Positions 1 through 8,158 of a stretch of DNA of 64,000 nucleotides are shown here, one piece after another. A model generated the notes under the pieces. The model worked only from the letters and a program-made list of their open reading frames with translations, was not told where the DNA came from and did not search any database. How positions within the stretch are numbered: position 1 is the first letter of the stretch; the number at the start of each line of letters is the position of its first letter. A program made the translations under genes and the position numbers. Source of the stretch: Gemmatimonadaceae bacterium (GTDB taxonomy: Bacteria; Gemmatimonadota; Gemmatimonadetes; Gemmatimonadales; Gemmatimonadaceae); the NCBI GenBank assembly GCA_035606695.1, contig DATNEW010000033.1, positions 120,050-184,049 of the forward strand, written 5' to 3'.

Positions 1-729
1 CTGGGCTACGCGAGCCCCGACTCAGCAGTCGGACGCCGCCTACGCTGGCGCGACGGGCGCAAGAAGGTGTGGTTGACGATCGTCGGCGTGGTTCCCGACG
101 TTCGCTTCGGCCCCCACTTCGCCGCGCTCAGCGAACCGATCTACACGCTCGGCGCCATCTCCGCTTCGTTTCCCGTTCAGCGACTCTTCGTACGACTGCG
201 GGGCGACGTGCGCAACGCGCTGCCGCCGCTTTCCACCGCGCTGCGGAAGTTCGATTCGAGAATCGTCATTACCGATCTGACATCGGTCAATGCGCAAGTC
301 GAACAGTGGACGGTGCTCAGCCGGGGGCGGGGAATGTTTCTGCTCACGATCGCCGTGTTCGCGCTTTTCCTGGCGATGGTCGGCGTCTACAGCCTCACCT
401 CCTTCACGACTGAGCTGCGCGCGCGCGAGCTTGGCGTGCGCATCGCTCTGGGCGCATCGAGTGTGAACCTCGCTCGCGCGATCGCGACCGATCTCTGGAT
501 GATGGGATTGGTTGGCCTCGTGGCCGGCTGGTTCGTGAGCGGCCGCGTCGCCGCGCTCGCGGGATCGTATCTGCTCGATCAACGCCGGCCGGCCGATGCG
601 TTCATCCCGAACGCATTGCCGACGGGAATTGCGGCGGCGGCGCTCGTTTGCATCGTGATTGCCGGAACCTATGGACCGCTCCGCCGTGTAACGCGCATGG
701 ACGTCATGCGCGTGATACAGGGCGCGTAG
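1..729 (+). CDS. ADOP-type MacB/FtsX permease, C-terminal part (5' truncated)
   Basis: The reading frame is open from base 1, so this is the last 242 residues of a larger gene cut by the window edge. It begins in the periplasmic MacB domain (VGRRLRW, then LTIVGVVPDVRF, the usual IVGVVxDVR motif). It continues into the last FtsX domain, with a TM near residues 115-137, the motif ELGVRIALGAS at about 145, and two further TMs. In ADOP permeases this is the second FtsX copy. The usual C-terminal DPxxALRxE box is replaced by DVMRVIQGA. The substrate is unknown. Family assignment is firm; no neighbour upstream is visible. Confidence 0.85.
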   Translation: MGYASPDSAVGRRLRWRDGRKKVWLTIVGVVPDVRFGPHFAALSEPIYTLGAISASFPVQRLFVRLRGDVRNALPPLSTALRKFDSRIVITDLTSVNAQVEQWTVLSRGRGMFLLTIAVFALFLAMVGVYSLTSFTTELRARELGVRIALGASSVNLARAIATDLWMMGLVGLVAGWFVSGRVAALAGSYLLDQRRPADAFIPNALPTGIAAAALVCIVIAGTYGPLRRVTRMDVMRVIQGA

Positions 730-739
730 GCCGTGACGC

Positions 740-1756
740 TCATCGCCAGCCCAGCGCCGGCGCGACGTGCGTGAGAATGGATTCGATGACGTGCGCGTTG
801 TACTCGACGCCGAGTGTGTTGGGCACGGTCAGCAGGAGCGTATCCGCTTCGGCGATCGCTTCATCCGTTCTGAGTTCTTCAATGAGCACTTCTGGATCAG
901 CGGCATATGATCGGCCGAACACCGCCCGCATGTTGTCGAGCAGTCCGACCTGATCGCTGCTTTCATCGCGGCCGAAGTACAGGCGGTCGCGATCGTTCAT
1001 CAGCGCGAAGATCGATCGAGACACCGAGACGCGCGGCTCTCGCGTGTGTCCCGCCTCCTTCCAGGCTTTCCGGAAAATGCGGATCTGGCGCGCCTGCTGA
1101 ACGTGAAACGGTTCGCCCGACTCGTCTTCCTTGAGCGTGGAGCTTTGCAGGTTCATCCCGCGCTGCGCGGCCCAGGTCGCCGTCTTGTTCGACGCCGAGC
1201 CCCACCAGATGCGATCGCGCAGTCCCGCCGAATGCGGCTCCAGACGAAGCATGCCGGGCGGGTTCGGAAACATCGGCCTTGGATTCGGCCGAGCGAATCC
1301 TTCTCCCTTCAGAAGTTCCAAGAACTCCTCGGCATGACGGCGGCCCAAGTCCGCGTCGGTTCCGCCGTCCGGCGGCGCGTAGCCGAAGTGTCGCCAGCCT
1401 TCGATGACCTGCTCCGGCGAGCCGCGGCTGATTCCGAGCTGGAGCCGGCCGTTGCTGATCAAGTCGGCCGCGCCCGCGTCCTCGACCATGTAGAAGGGAT
1501 TCTCATACCGCATGTCGATGACGGCCGTGCCGATCTCGATGCGGCTCGTTCTGGCGCCGACGGCGGCGAGCAACGGGAAGGGAGACGCGAGCTGCTGCGC
1601 AAAGTGATGGACGCGAAAGTATGCGCCGTCCGCGCCGAGCGCTTCGGCCGCCACCGCCAGCTCGATCGACTGCTGTAGAACGTCGCGCGCCGAGCGCGCC
1701 GCTGATTGGCGCGACGCGCTCCAATGACCAAATGACAGAAAGCCGATCTTCTTCAT
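740..1756 (-). CDS. LLM-class flavin-dependent oxidoreductase (luciferase-like monooxygenase)
   Basis: A 338-residue single-domain protein with the bacterial luciferase TIM-barrel pattern. The N-terminus MKKIGFLSFGHW is followed by EALGADGAYFRVHHF near residues 38-53, ARTSRIEIGTAVIDMRYENP near 68-87, and GRLQLGISRGSPEQVIEG near 103-120. The family uses reduced flavin to oxidise small organic molecules, but the substrate cannot be read from sequence. It lies 26 bp downstream of the ABC-F gene on the same strand, so co-transcription is likely. The gap carries two copies of a 10-bp sequence just before the start codon. Confidence 0.88.
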   Translation of the reverse strand: MKKIGFLSFGHWSASRQSAARSARDVLQQSIELAVAAEALGADGAYFRVHHFAQQLASPFPLLAAVGARTSRIEIGTAVIDMRYENPFYMVEDAGAADLISNGRLQLGISRGSPEQVIEGWRHFGYAPPDGGTDADLGRRHAEEFLELLKGEGFARPNPRPMFPNPPGMLRLEPHSAGLRDRIWWGSASNKTATWAAQRGMNLQSSTLKEDESGEPFHVQQARQIRIFRKAWKEAGHTREPRVSVSRSIFALMNDRDRLYFGRDESSDQVGLLDNMRAVFGRSYAADPEVLIEELRTDEAIAEADTLLLTVPNTLGVEYNAHVIESILTHVAPALGWR

Positions 1757-1758
1757 CG

Positions 1759-1779
1759 TATTCTCATGTTATTCTCATG
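1759..1779. repeat. Two 10-bp direct repeats before the oxidoreductase start
   Basis: TATTCTCATG occurs at 1759-1768 and again at 1770-1779, giving an 11-bp period that matches one helical turn. On the minus strand each copy reads CATGAGAATA, so both offer a GAGAA Shine-Dalgarno-like core before the ATG at 1756. They could be a regulator half-site pair or a duplicated ribosome binding site. Confidence 0.45.
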
Positions 1780-1782
1780 AGG

Positions 1783-3402
1783 CTAGGCCTTCGCCGCACG
1801 ACGCACGCGATCCGCTTCCCATTCGACGAACGGGCCGTCAAAGTCTCGGACATGCGTACCGTCGAACGCCCAGACCCGCGTCGCCACCTCGCGGAGAAAT
1901 GCGCGGTCGTGACTCACCAGGAGCACCGAGCCGTCGTATTCCTCGAGCGCATCCTCGAGCGCCTCGATGTTCTCGACGTCGAGATGGTTCGTCGGCTCGT
2001 CGAGGATGAGGAGGTTGGCATGCGCGAGCGTCATGAGGGCGAGTGCAACACGCGCGCGCTCACCGCCGCTGAGCGTGCCGATCTCGCGTTGCACGTCGTC
2101 GCCGCTGAACCCGAACGCGCCGAGACAATTTTGTATCTGGCCGCGGCTCCAGAGCGGACGCTGATCCTGGATGGCGTCGTACAACGTCTTTCGAAGCGGG
2201 AGGTCGCTCAAGTCCTGACGAAACCACGCGGGCGTGATCGATCCGCCGATTTTTACCTCGCCGCTCGCCGGCTCCCGGTCGCCGATGATGGTCGAGATGA
2301 ACGATGACTTGCCCGCGCCGTTCGGCCCGATGAGCGCGATGAAGTCGTTCCGCCGCAGCACGCCGGTGAAGTCTTGGACGAGCACGCGGCCCGGTACCTC
2401 GACCGTGAGATCCTTCACCGCGATCACCTGATCGCCGCCGCGTTCATCAACCTCGAATGTGAGATCCATCGCGGCCGGATCGCCGGGTGGAGGCGCGAGC
2501 CGCGGCAGACGTTCGAGTCGCTTGCGCTTGCCCTTCGCCTGAAACGAGTTGACGCCCGCGATGTTGCGCCGGATGTACTCCTCTTCCTTCTTGACGTACG
2601 CGCGCTGCTTCTCGATCTCGCGATCGCGCGTGAGACGTCGCTCCGCGCGCTGCGGGACGAACTGGCTGTAGTTGCCCTTGTACGACTCGCTCGTACGCCC
2701 TTCCACGTGCAGGATGTGCGTGCAGATGGCGTCCATGAAGGCGCGGTCGTGCGACACGACGATGACCGTCTCGTCGGCTTCGCCGAGCCATTGCTGGAGC
2801 CACGTCGTCGTATCGAGATCCAGGTGGTTCGTGGGTTCGTCGAGCAGCAGCAAGTCGGCCGGCGCAATGAGCTGCGCCGCGAGTCCGACGCGGCCGCGCT
2901 CGCCGCCCGAGAGCGTCGACACGAGACGCGTCTTCGACTCCTCGGCATCGAAGCCCAACCCCTGTAGCACTGCGTCGACGCGCGCGTGATAGATGTAGCC
3001 GCCCAGGTCCGAAAAGCGCTCCTGGTCGTGCCCGAATTTTTCGAGGAAGGCGTCGCTGACGCGCTCGCCCAGCTCACCCAGTTCGATCGCCTGCTGGGCG
3101 ATGCGTTTTTCCAGGGCGATGACCTCGCGCCATGCAGCCGCACCCGCTTCCCAGACGGTCGTGGCGCCCTCGAATGCGCGGTGCTGGTCGAGCAGTGCCC
3201 AGCGGAGGCCAGGTTTGCGCGCCACGCTGCCCACCGTTGGTTCGAGCTCGCCGGTGATCAGCCGGAAGATCGACGTCTTGCCGGCGCCGTTGCGCCCGAT
3301 GATACCCCAGCGCTCGCCCTCGGCGACGGTGAAGGTGATGTTCTTGAACAGTTCGGTGGCGCCGAACGAGACGCCGACATTGGATAGCGAGAGAAGAGTC
3401 AC
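1783..3402 (-). CDS. ABC-F family ATPase (ribosome-associated type)
   Basis: 539 residues with two ABC cassettes and no membrane segment, the layout of ABC-F translation factors such as EttA and Uup. Walker A is GRNGAGKT at residues 36-43 in the first cassette and GPNGAGKS near 365 in the second. The signatures are LSGGERGRVGLA and LSGGERARVALA. Both Walker B motifs appear as LLLDEPTNHLDL and LILDEPTNHLDV. The charged linker between cassettes (KKEEEYIRRNIAGVNSFQAK) is the ABC-F P-site tRNA interaction motif region. Start is GTG at 3402. It is divergent from the S9 peptidase and upstream of the flavin oxidoreductase. The exact subfamily is undecided. Confidence 0.93.
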   Translation of the reverse strand: MTLLSLSNVGVSFGATELFKNITFTVAEGERWGIIGRNGAGKTSIFRLITGELEPTVGSVARKPGLRWALLDQHRAFEGATTVWEAGAAAWREVIALEKRIAQQAIELGELGERVSDAFLEKFGHDQERFSDLGGYIYHARVDAVLQGLGFDAEESKTRLVSTLSGGERGRVGLAAQLIAPADLLLLDEPTNHLDLDTTTWLQQWLGEADETVIVVSHDRAFMDAICTHILHVEGRTSESYKGNYSQFVPQRAERRLTRDREIEKQRAYVKKEEEYIRRNIAGVNSFQAKGKRKRLERLPRLAPPPGDPAAMDLTFEVDERGGDQVIAVKDLTVEVPGRVLVQDFTGVLRRNDFIALIGPNGAGKSSFISTIIGDREPASGEVKIGGSITPAWFRQDLSDLPLRKTLYDAIQDQRPLWSRGQIQNCLGAFGFSGDDVQREIGTLSGGERARVALALMTLAHANLLILDEPTNHLDVENIEALEDALEEYDGSVLLVSHDRAFLREVATRVWAFDGTHVRDFDGPFVEWEADRVRRAAKA

Positions 3403-3449
3403 GTGCGAAAGTTAGTTGAATCAGTTCGGTGCTTGCGGTAGCGTTGGGC

Positions 3450-5582
3450 ATGTTCACTCCCCGAATGCTGTCGCTGCCGGCGCTGGTGCTCCTTGCCGCG
3501 AGCTCCGCCGCGCAATCGAAGCTGACCATCGATCAGCTCATCGCGATCAAACACCCCTCGAGTCACCAGTGGACGCCCGACGGCAGCCACGTCTGGTTCA
3601 CCTATGACAGCGCCGGCATCAACAACGTCTGGGTGGCGCCCGCGAACGGCTCGAGCCCGGCGAGGCCGCTGACCACTTACGCCGACGGCCAGAGTGGCAA
3701 TGGCGGATTTTGGAGCAGCGATGGTCGCACGTTCTTTTTTCAGCGCGACGGGGGGCTCGTTGCCGTCTCGGTAACGGGTGGCGCACCGCACACCGCGTGG
3801 GCCTCGGCCGCACACGCGCACGGGTTCTCGCTGTCGCCCGATGGGACGCGCATCGCGTTCGTGACCGGAGCCGCAAACGGCGGCGATCTCATCGTTCATA
3901 CGCTCGCGACCAACACCGACCAGACGATCGCGCACGCGGACAGCACCCTCGGCGCGCCGTCGTGGTCGCCCGACGGCGCGAATCTCATCTACTCCGTCGG
4001 TGGGCGCGCCGCCGAGCCGATTCCGCACTATGCATCGCCGCCGGAGATCGGACCGAAGCTCATTTTCGTCGCGTCGGAGTTCGCTCGCGGTGGCGGCGGC
4101 GGTACGACGTTCACGGTGCCCGCGAGCGGTGGAACACCCCAACGCATTACCGGGCGCGGTGGCTTTGGCCGCGGCGGAAACGTGATCGACGCGACGCACA
4201 CACTCTCGACGCGCGTCTCGAACGGCGGATTGACGCGCACGACCGAGTCCATCGATGCGAACGGCGGACCGCCGATCATTCTCCACGTCGACACGGCCGA
4301 GAAGTTTTTCAGTTCTGTCAACACCACGAACAACGCGATCTCTCCCGATCACCGATGGCTGCTCTACACGAGCGACGTCACCGGCTGGGATCAGATCTAC
4401 GTCGTCCCGACGGCCGGTGGCACGCCGGTGCAGATCACGAAGACGCCGGGCGAACACTGGCGCGCCGTGTGGTCGCACGACAGCAAGCACATCGCGTGGG
4501 ACGCGAACACGGCCGAGAAGCCGGGCACGCGTGAGATTCAGTTTGCGACGATCGGCGACAATCCCGCGAACGCAACCATCGTCACTGTCACGTCGGGAAG
4601 CGGCACGAACACGGCGCCGCAGTGGTCGCCCGACGACGCGCGGCTGCTCTTCCAGCACACTGACGCTCAGAACTCGGCGGATCTCTACGTCGCCGGCGCG
4701 GTCGCGAACGCCAGGGTGACGCGGCTGACGTCCTCGATGCCGGGGAGCATCGACAAGTCGCGGCTCGTCGCGCCGACGCTCATTCACTATCCGGGTCCGG
4801 ACGGGAAGCCGGTACCCGCGTGGCTCTTCGTGCCGAAGAACTTTGACCGCACCAAGAAGCACGCGGCAGTCGTCTGGATTCATCCCGACGGCGTGAATCA
4901 GAACTACGACGGCTGGCACACGGACCGCAACGAAGCCGTCTATTATGAGTTTCATCAATATCTGCTGCAGCAGGGCTATGTCGTCATCGCGCCCGACTAC
5001 CGCGGCAGTATCGGATATGGCCGGCAGTGGCGCAACGACGTGTACATGGACGTCGGCGGCAACGATGCGAAGGACGCGCGCATGGCGGCGACGTATCTCA
5101 AATCGCTCGGCTACGTCGATCCGGATCGCATCGGCGTCTGGGGGCTGAGCTACGGCGGGTTCTTCACGCTCCTCGCCATCACGCAGGAACCAACGTGGTT
5201 TCGCGCGGCGGTCGACGTCGCCGGCGTCGCGGATTACAAGCTCTATTATGATGATCCCTATCACGGCGGCTGGACGACGAGCCGCATCGGCACGCCGGAC
5301 GAGCATCCGGACGTGTATGCCAAGGCAGCGCCGATGTCACACGTCGATCAACTTCAGCATCCGTTGTTGATCCTGCACGGGACCGCGGACGTCAACGTGC
5401 CGTTCATTCACTCGGTGCTGCTCGTGGATCACCTGCTCAAGGCGGGGAAGGGCGATCTGACAAGCTTCATGGTGTATCCCGGCGAGTATCACTACTTCGA
5501 CCGCGGCTTCGTGGTGCGCGACGCGTGGCATCGCGTGGATGCGTTCTTTTCGAAGAACTTGCGGCCGGACGTCGTCCAGTGA
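3450..5582 (+). CDS. S9 family (prolyl oligopeptidase/DPP-like) secreted peptidase
   Basis: About 710 residues with an N-terminal signal peptide (MLSLPALVLLAASSAAQS), a TolB/WD40-like beta-propeller over roughly residues 25-450 with repeated SPDG motifs, and a C-terminal alpha/beta-hydrolase domain. The catalytic triad is visible: Ser567 in GLSYGG, Asp647 in HGTADVNVPF, and His681 in EYHYFDRG. The family cleaves oligopeptides, often after proline, in the periplasm or outside the cell. ATG at 3450 is preferred because it places the signal peptide correctly; an in-frame GTG at 3429 is possible. It is divergently transcribed from the ABC-F gene, about 47 bp away. A Gly-rich RGGGGGTTF segment interrupts the propeller. 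Confidence 0.92.
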   Translation: MFTPRMLSLPALVLLAASSAAQSKLTIDQLIAIKHPSSHQWTPDGSHVWFTYDSAGINNVWVAPANGSSPARPLTTYADGQSGNGGFWSSDGRTFFFQRDGGLVAVSVTGGAPHTAWASAAHAHGFSLSPDGTRIAFVTGAANGGDLIVHTLATNTDQTIAHADSTLGAPSWSPDGANLIYSVGGRAAEPIPHYASPPEIGPKLIFVASEFARGGGGGTTFTVPASGGTPQRITGRGGFGRGGNVIDATHTLSTRVSNGGLTRTTESIDANGGPPIILHVDTAEKFFSSVNTTNNAISPDHRWLLYTSDVTGWDQIYVVPTAGGTPVQITKTPGEHWRAVWSHDSKHIAWDANTAEKPGTREIQFATIGDNPANATIVTVTSGSGTNTAPQWSPDDARLLFQHTDAQNSADLYVAGAVANARVTRLTSSMPGSIDKSRLVAPTLIHYPGPDGKPVPAWLFVPKNFDRTKKHAAVVWIHPDGVNQNYDGWHTDRNEAVYYEFHQYLLQQGYVVIAPDYRGSIGYGRQWRNDVYMDVGGNDAKDARMAATYLKSLGYVDPDRIGVWGLSYGGFFTLLAITQEPTWFRAAVDVAGVADYKLYYDDPYHGGWTTSRIGTPDEHPDVYAKAAPMSHVDQLQHPLLILHGTADVNVPFIHSVLLVDHLLKAGKGDLTSFMVYPGEYHYFDRGFVVRDAWHRVDAFFSKNLRPDVVQ

Positions 5583-5705
5583 GGTGCCGACAGGCGGGCC
5601 GCGCGTCGCGCGTGTAAACGGAACTCCAAGTCGTGCGAATTCAGGGCATCACCGCGCCGCACCGCCGGCGCCACCGGGTCGCCTCACACTAGTCCGGAGT
5701 CCTGC

Positions 5706-6152
5706 ATGCTTCGCCGCCTCGCCTTCACGATCCTTGCGCTCGCCGCCGGCTTCGCCCCCGCCGCTGCGCAGATGCCCGCACCATCGCACGCTCGAGTGCA
5801 TGCTCTCGAGCACGCGACACTCATGTCGGGCGCACCGATCGACTCCGCGCAATGTGCGACGCTTCACGCCGCCTTGCAACAGCATTTCGCCGATCTGCAG
5901 TTGGACTCGACGCAGATGCTGGCGCTGCACACCATGCTCCTGGCCCACGCCGGCGTCGTACAGCTCGACTCGACGCAGCTCGCCTCCATCCACGGTACGC
6001 TCCAGCAGGCGATGGCAAACGGAGCGCTCGACGACACGCACGTCGCCCTGTTCCGCACGATCGTGTCCGACTCGACCCATCTCGCGGCGATTCGCGCCTG
6101 TTTCGCCGAGCACGCAGGCGGCGCGAGTGCCCAAACGTCGCACCGACACTAG
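5706..6152 (+). CDS. Secreted His-rich protein with 21-residue LDSTQ helical repeats
   Basis: 148 residues with a signal peptide ending at AAAQM (about residue 22). The mature part is built of near-exact 21-residue repeats starting at residues 45 (IDSAQ), 66 (LDSTQ), 87 (LDSTQ) and 108 (LDDTH). The first three share the pattern (I/L)DSxQxxxxHxxL with His54, His75 and His96 in register. The fourth is divergent and contains DSTH at 122-125. Spy/CpxP/CnrX-type periplasmic proteins carry LTxxQ motifs, and the sensor gene at 7079 in this operon contains LDSTQ too. This suggests a metal- or stress-related periplasmic helical protein, which is an inference. Start ATG is preceded by CGGAG. It ends 33 bp before the sigma factor gene. 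Confidence 0.8.
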   Translation: MLRRLAFTILALAAGFAPAAAQMPAPSHARVHALEHATLMSGAPIDSAQCATLHAALQQHFADLQLDSTQMLALHTMLLAHAGVVQLDSTQLASIHGTLQQAMANGALDDTHVALFRTIVSDSTHLAAIRACFAEHAGGASAQTSHRH

Positions 6153-6185
6153 CGGCGTTCGCGGCTCGCGGGGCGGCATCGCCGC

Positions 6186-6752
6186 GTGAGTGATGAACCA
6201 TCGTCCGACGCCGAGCTACTCGCCGCCGCCTCTCGAGGCGACGGCGTGGCGTTCGGCGTGCTCGTGCGCCGATACGTCCGCGCCGCAACGCTTCTCGCCG
6301 CGCAACTCCTCGGCGATTCTGACGACGCCGAGGACATCGTGCAGGAGGCATTCACCGTCGTACACCGCGAAGCGCCCGCGTACGACGCATCACGGCCGTT
6401 CGGGCCGTGGCTGTTCGGCATCGTACGACGGCTGGCGTCCAACCGCCGCGCGCGAGACGCACGACGGAGTCGCCTGCTGCGGTTGTGGTGGGTGCATCCG
6501 GATTCACCGAGCACCACGCTCCGAGGCGACGAGGCCATCGTTGCGCGAATCGATGCCGAAGCCGCGGTGCGCGCCGTCGCGGAACTTCCGCCGATGCAAC
6601 GTGCGTGCTTCGAGCTCGTCGCGACCCGCGGGTTGTCGGCGAGCGAGGTAGCCGCAATGCATGGAATCGCCGAATCGACCGTGCGGCAGCATGTCTTCCG
6701 CGCTCGCGCGGCGCTGCGTGCTGCACTCGGCGAGGACACGCGATATGATTGA
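6186..6752 (+). CDS. ECF RNA polymerase sigma factor
   Basis: 188 residues from a GTG start. Region 2 is recognisable from residues about 20-80: FGVLVRRYVRAATLLAAQLLG, DDAEDIVQEAFTVVHRE (residues 46-62) and GPWLFGIVRRLASNRRARD. Region 4 covers about residues 120-180, with LPPMQRACFELVATRGLSAS and the HTH SEVAAMHGIAESTVRQHVFRARA. There is no region 3 or extra C-terminal domain. The next gene, 9 bp downstream, encodes a small one-TM protein suited to be its anti-sigma factor, followed by a periplasmic sensor-like protein. That order fits a surface-signalling ECF unit of the CnrH type. It is likely to autoregulate the operon, but no promoter could be assigned with confidence. Confidence 0.93.
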   Translation: MSDEPSSDAELLAAASRGDGVAFGVLVRRYVRAATLLAAQLLGDSDDAEDIVQEAFTVVHREAPAYDASRPFGPWLFGIVRRLASNRRARDARRSRLLRLWWVHPDSPSTTLRGDEAIVARIDAEAAVRAVAELPPMQRACFELVATRGLSASEVAAMHGIAESTVRQHVFRARAALRAALGEDTRYD

Positions 6753-6761
6753 GGCCACACG

Positions 6762-7082
6762 ATGACTGATCCTGAGCTCTTCGACACACGCGGCGTCAAG
6801 GACGACGCCGACCACTGGGATGCGCTGGCCGAGCGAATTGCGCGCGAGGCCGCGCGCCCGTCTTCGCGTGCCGGGCTGATTGCCGCGTCGCTGCTGCTCG
6901 CCGCGTCGCTGGCATTCATGACGATGACCTGGCGACAAGCGTCGCCGAGACCGGCCGCCGAGCTGGGGCAGGCGCTGGCACCAAGCGACGACGTCGGGCG
7001 TGCGATGGCGTCGACGGGGAAACCGCCGGCGGTCGCCGCGCTCTTGTTTGACCAACCGCGCCAGAGCGGGGGACAACCGTGA
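6762..7082 (+). CDS. Single-TM protein, probable anti-sigma factor
   Basis: 106 residues: a charged cytosolic N-terminus (FDTRGVKDDADHWDALAERI, residues 7-26), one TM at about 37-54 (LIAASLLLAASLAFMTM), then a Pro/Ala-rich periplasmic tail. There is no zinc-binding HxxxCxxC, so it is not a ZAS-type anti-sigma factor. Short one-TM proteins of this shape (CnrY type) clamp ECF sigma factors with the N-terminal helix. The assignment rests on position (9 bp after the sigma gene) and topology, not on a recognised domain. Its stop codon overlaps the GTG start of the next gene by 4 bp, indicating translational coupling. Confidence 0.6.
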   Translation: MTDPELFDTRGVKDDADHWDALAERIAREAARPSSRAGLIAASLLLAASLAFMTMTWRQASPRPAAELGQALAPSDDVGRAMASTGKPPAVAALLFDQPRQSGGQP

Positions 7083-7447
7083 GGCCGGCGTGGCTCCGCG
7101 GCGCGTTGATTCTCACGCTGACATTCGCCGCCGGCGCGGCGGCCGGCGTCGGCTATGACCGCCACGTTTCGTCAGCGCACCGCGTACAACCGCCGCCGAC
7201 GGACGCCGAGCACGTCATGCAATTCATGCGAGCGCAGCTTGGCTTGGACTCGACGCAGACCGCGGCGATCCAGACGATCCTGGCGCATCATCAGCACGCC
7301 GTGGACTCGAGCTGGCGCACCATGCAGCCGAAGGTGCGTGCCAACCTCGACTCGACGCTCCGCGAGATTATGGGAGTGCTCAAGCCGGAGCAGGTGGGGC
7401 GATTTCGGGAGATGGTGCACGTGATGCATCCGGGCATGCTCCCGTAG
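7079..7447 (+). CDS. Periplasmic Spy/CnrX-like (heavy-metal resistance family) sensor protein
   Basis: 122 residues: an N-terminal TM/signal anchor (residues 7-24), then an all-helical periplasmic domain. It contains LGLDSTQ at 54-60 (the LTxxQ-like motif of Spy/CpxP/CnrX proteins), a His cluster LAHHQH at 68-73, and a C-terminal helix ending VHVMHPGM (His114, Met116, His117, Met120). His29, His34 and His45 lie in the linker. CnrX binds Ni/Co through His, Glu and Met, so the ligand set here is suggestive, but the metal cannot be named. Start GTG overlaps the upstream stop (GTGA). Together with the sigma and one-TM genes it forms a sensor / anti-sigma / sigma unit. Confidence 0.72.
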   Translation: MRPAWLRGALILTLTFAAGAAAGVGYDRHVSSAHRVQPPPTDAEHVMQFMRAQLGLDSTQTAAIQTILAHHQHAVDSSWRTMQPKVRANLDSTLREIMGVLKPEQVGRFREMVHVMHPGMLP

Positions 7448-7467
7448 CCTCAGCAGCTTCAGCAGCG

Positions 7468-7950
7468 TCAGCGACAGGGCTCCCAGCGATCCGGTCCAGC
7501 GGGCGTGCCGGGAATGATGATGTCCGGCGTACCGGGTGAGCCCGGAATGTCTCCAATCGCCGGCGTCGGTGGCGTCCCCGGAATGATCTGGTCCGGCGTA
7601 CCCGGACTTCCCGGCACGAAACACAATCCGGTGTGCGTCGCCTGTGCGTTGTGTCGACGCCCGTTCACGATCGCTATCGTCTCGCCGATGGCGGAGCCGA
7701 TTGCAAAACCGATGAACGCGCCGTTGTTCCCCCCGGTAACGTGGCCGACGACGAAGCCCACGGCCGGCGAGACCAACGCGAGAATGCTCATCGTACCGGA
7801 CGCCTCGGTGCGGGCTGCTGGCGTACTGTGCGCGGCTGTCGTATCGGCGGCCGGAGCGTTCTGCGCTCGCACCGGTGCGGTGATCGCGAGGGCGACCGTC
7901 AATGCGCCGGTGATCGTCGTGCCGCGACGACCAAAAATATTGAGGCTCAT
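7468..7950 (-). CDS. Exported glycine-zipper protein with tandem PGTP repeats
   Basis: 160 residues. A signal peptide (residues 1-29) is followed by a Ser/Thr/Ala linker. A glycine-zipper membrane segment occupies about 64-92, with Gly at 65, 69, 73, 74, 77, 81, 85 and 89. The C-terminus is two copies of a Pro/Gly repeat: PGSPGTPDQIIPGTP at 113-127 and PGSPGTPDIIIPGTP at 136-150, a 69-bp period. Cys110 and Cys159 flank the repeats and could form a disulfide that closes them into a loop. No family recognised beyond glycine-zipper proteins of the outer membrane or periplasm. It is convergent with the ECF operon; only 20 bp separate the ends. Confidence 0.72.
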   Translation of the reverse strand: MSLNIFGRRGTTITGALTVALAITAPVRAQNAPAADTTAAHSTPAARTEASGTMSILALVSPAVGFVVGHVTGGNNGAFIGFAIGSAIGETIAIVNGRRHNAQATHTGLCFVPGSPGTPDQIIPGTPPTPAIGDIPGSPGTPDIIIPGTPAGPDRWEPCR

Positions 7951-8158
7951 ACTGCAGCATGTACGCGTGTCCCGCCGTATGCCAGTGCCTCACAGGGCAT
8001 CATGTGTAGGCATCTCGTAAACCATCCGCATGTCGTCTCGCCGCGGCCGACATCGGCGATCGGCGCGTTGATGCTCGATTCGAGCGTCGCACCCCGGAAC
8101 CAACGGTCGCGCGGCCGGATAACCTCGATCGTTTCCGACCGGTTTCCGGGATCAGAGA

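Noticed and set aside
3399..5306. Long open frame on the minus strand across the S9 peptidase gene
   Set aside because: Antisense to a gene with clear catalytic triad; composition is Arg/Val/Asp-rich with no domain.
5620..5625. GGAACT upstream of the ECF operon as an ECF -35 box
   Set aside because: No convincing -10 element at the right distance, so it is not listed as a promoter.
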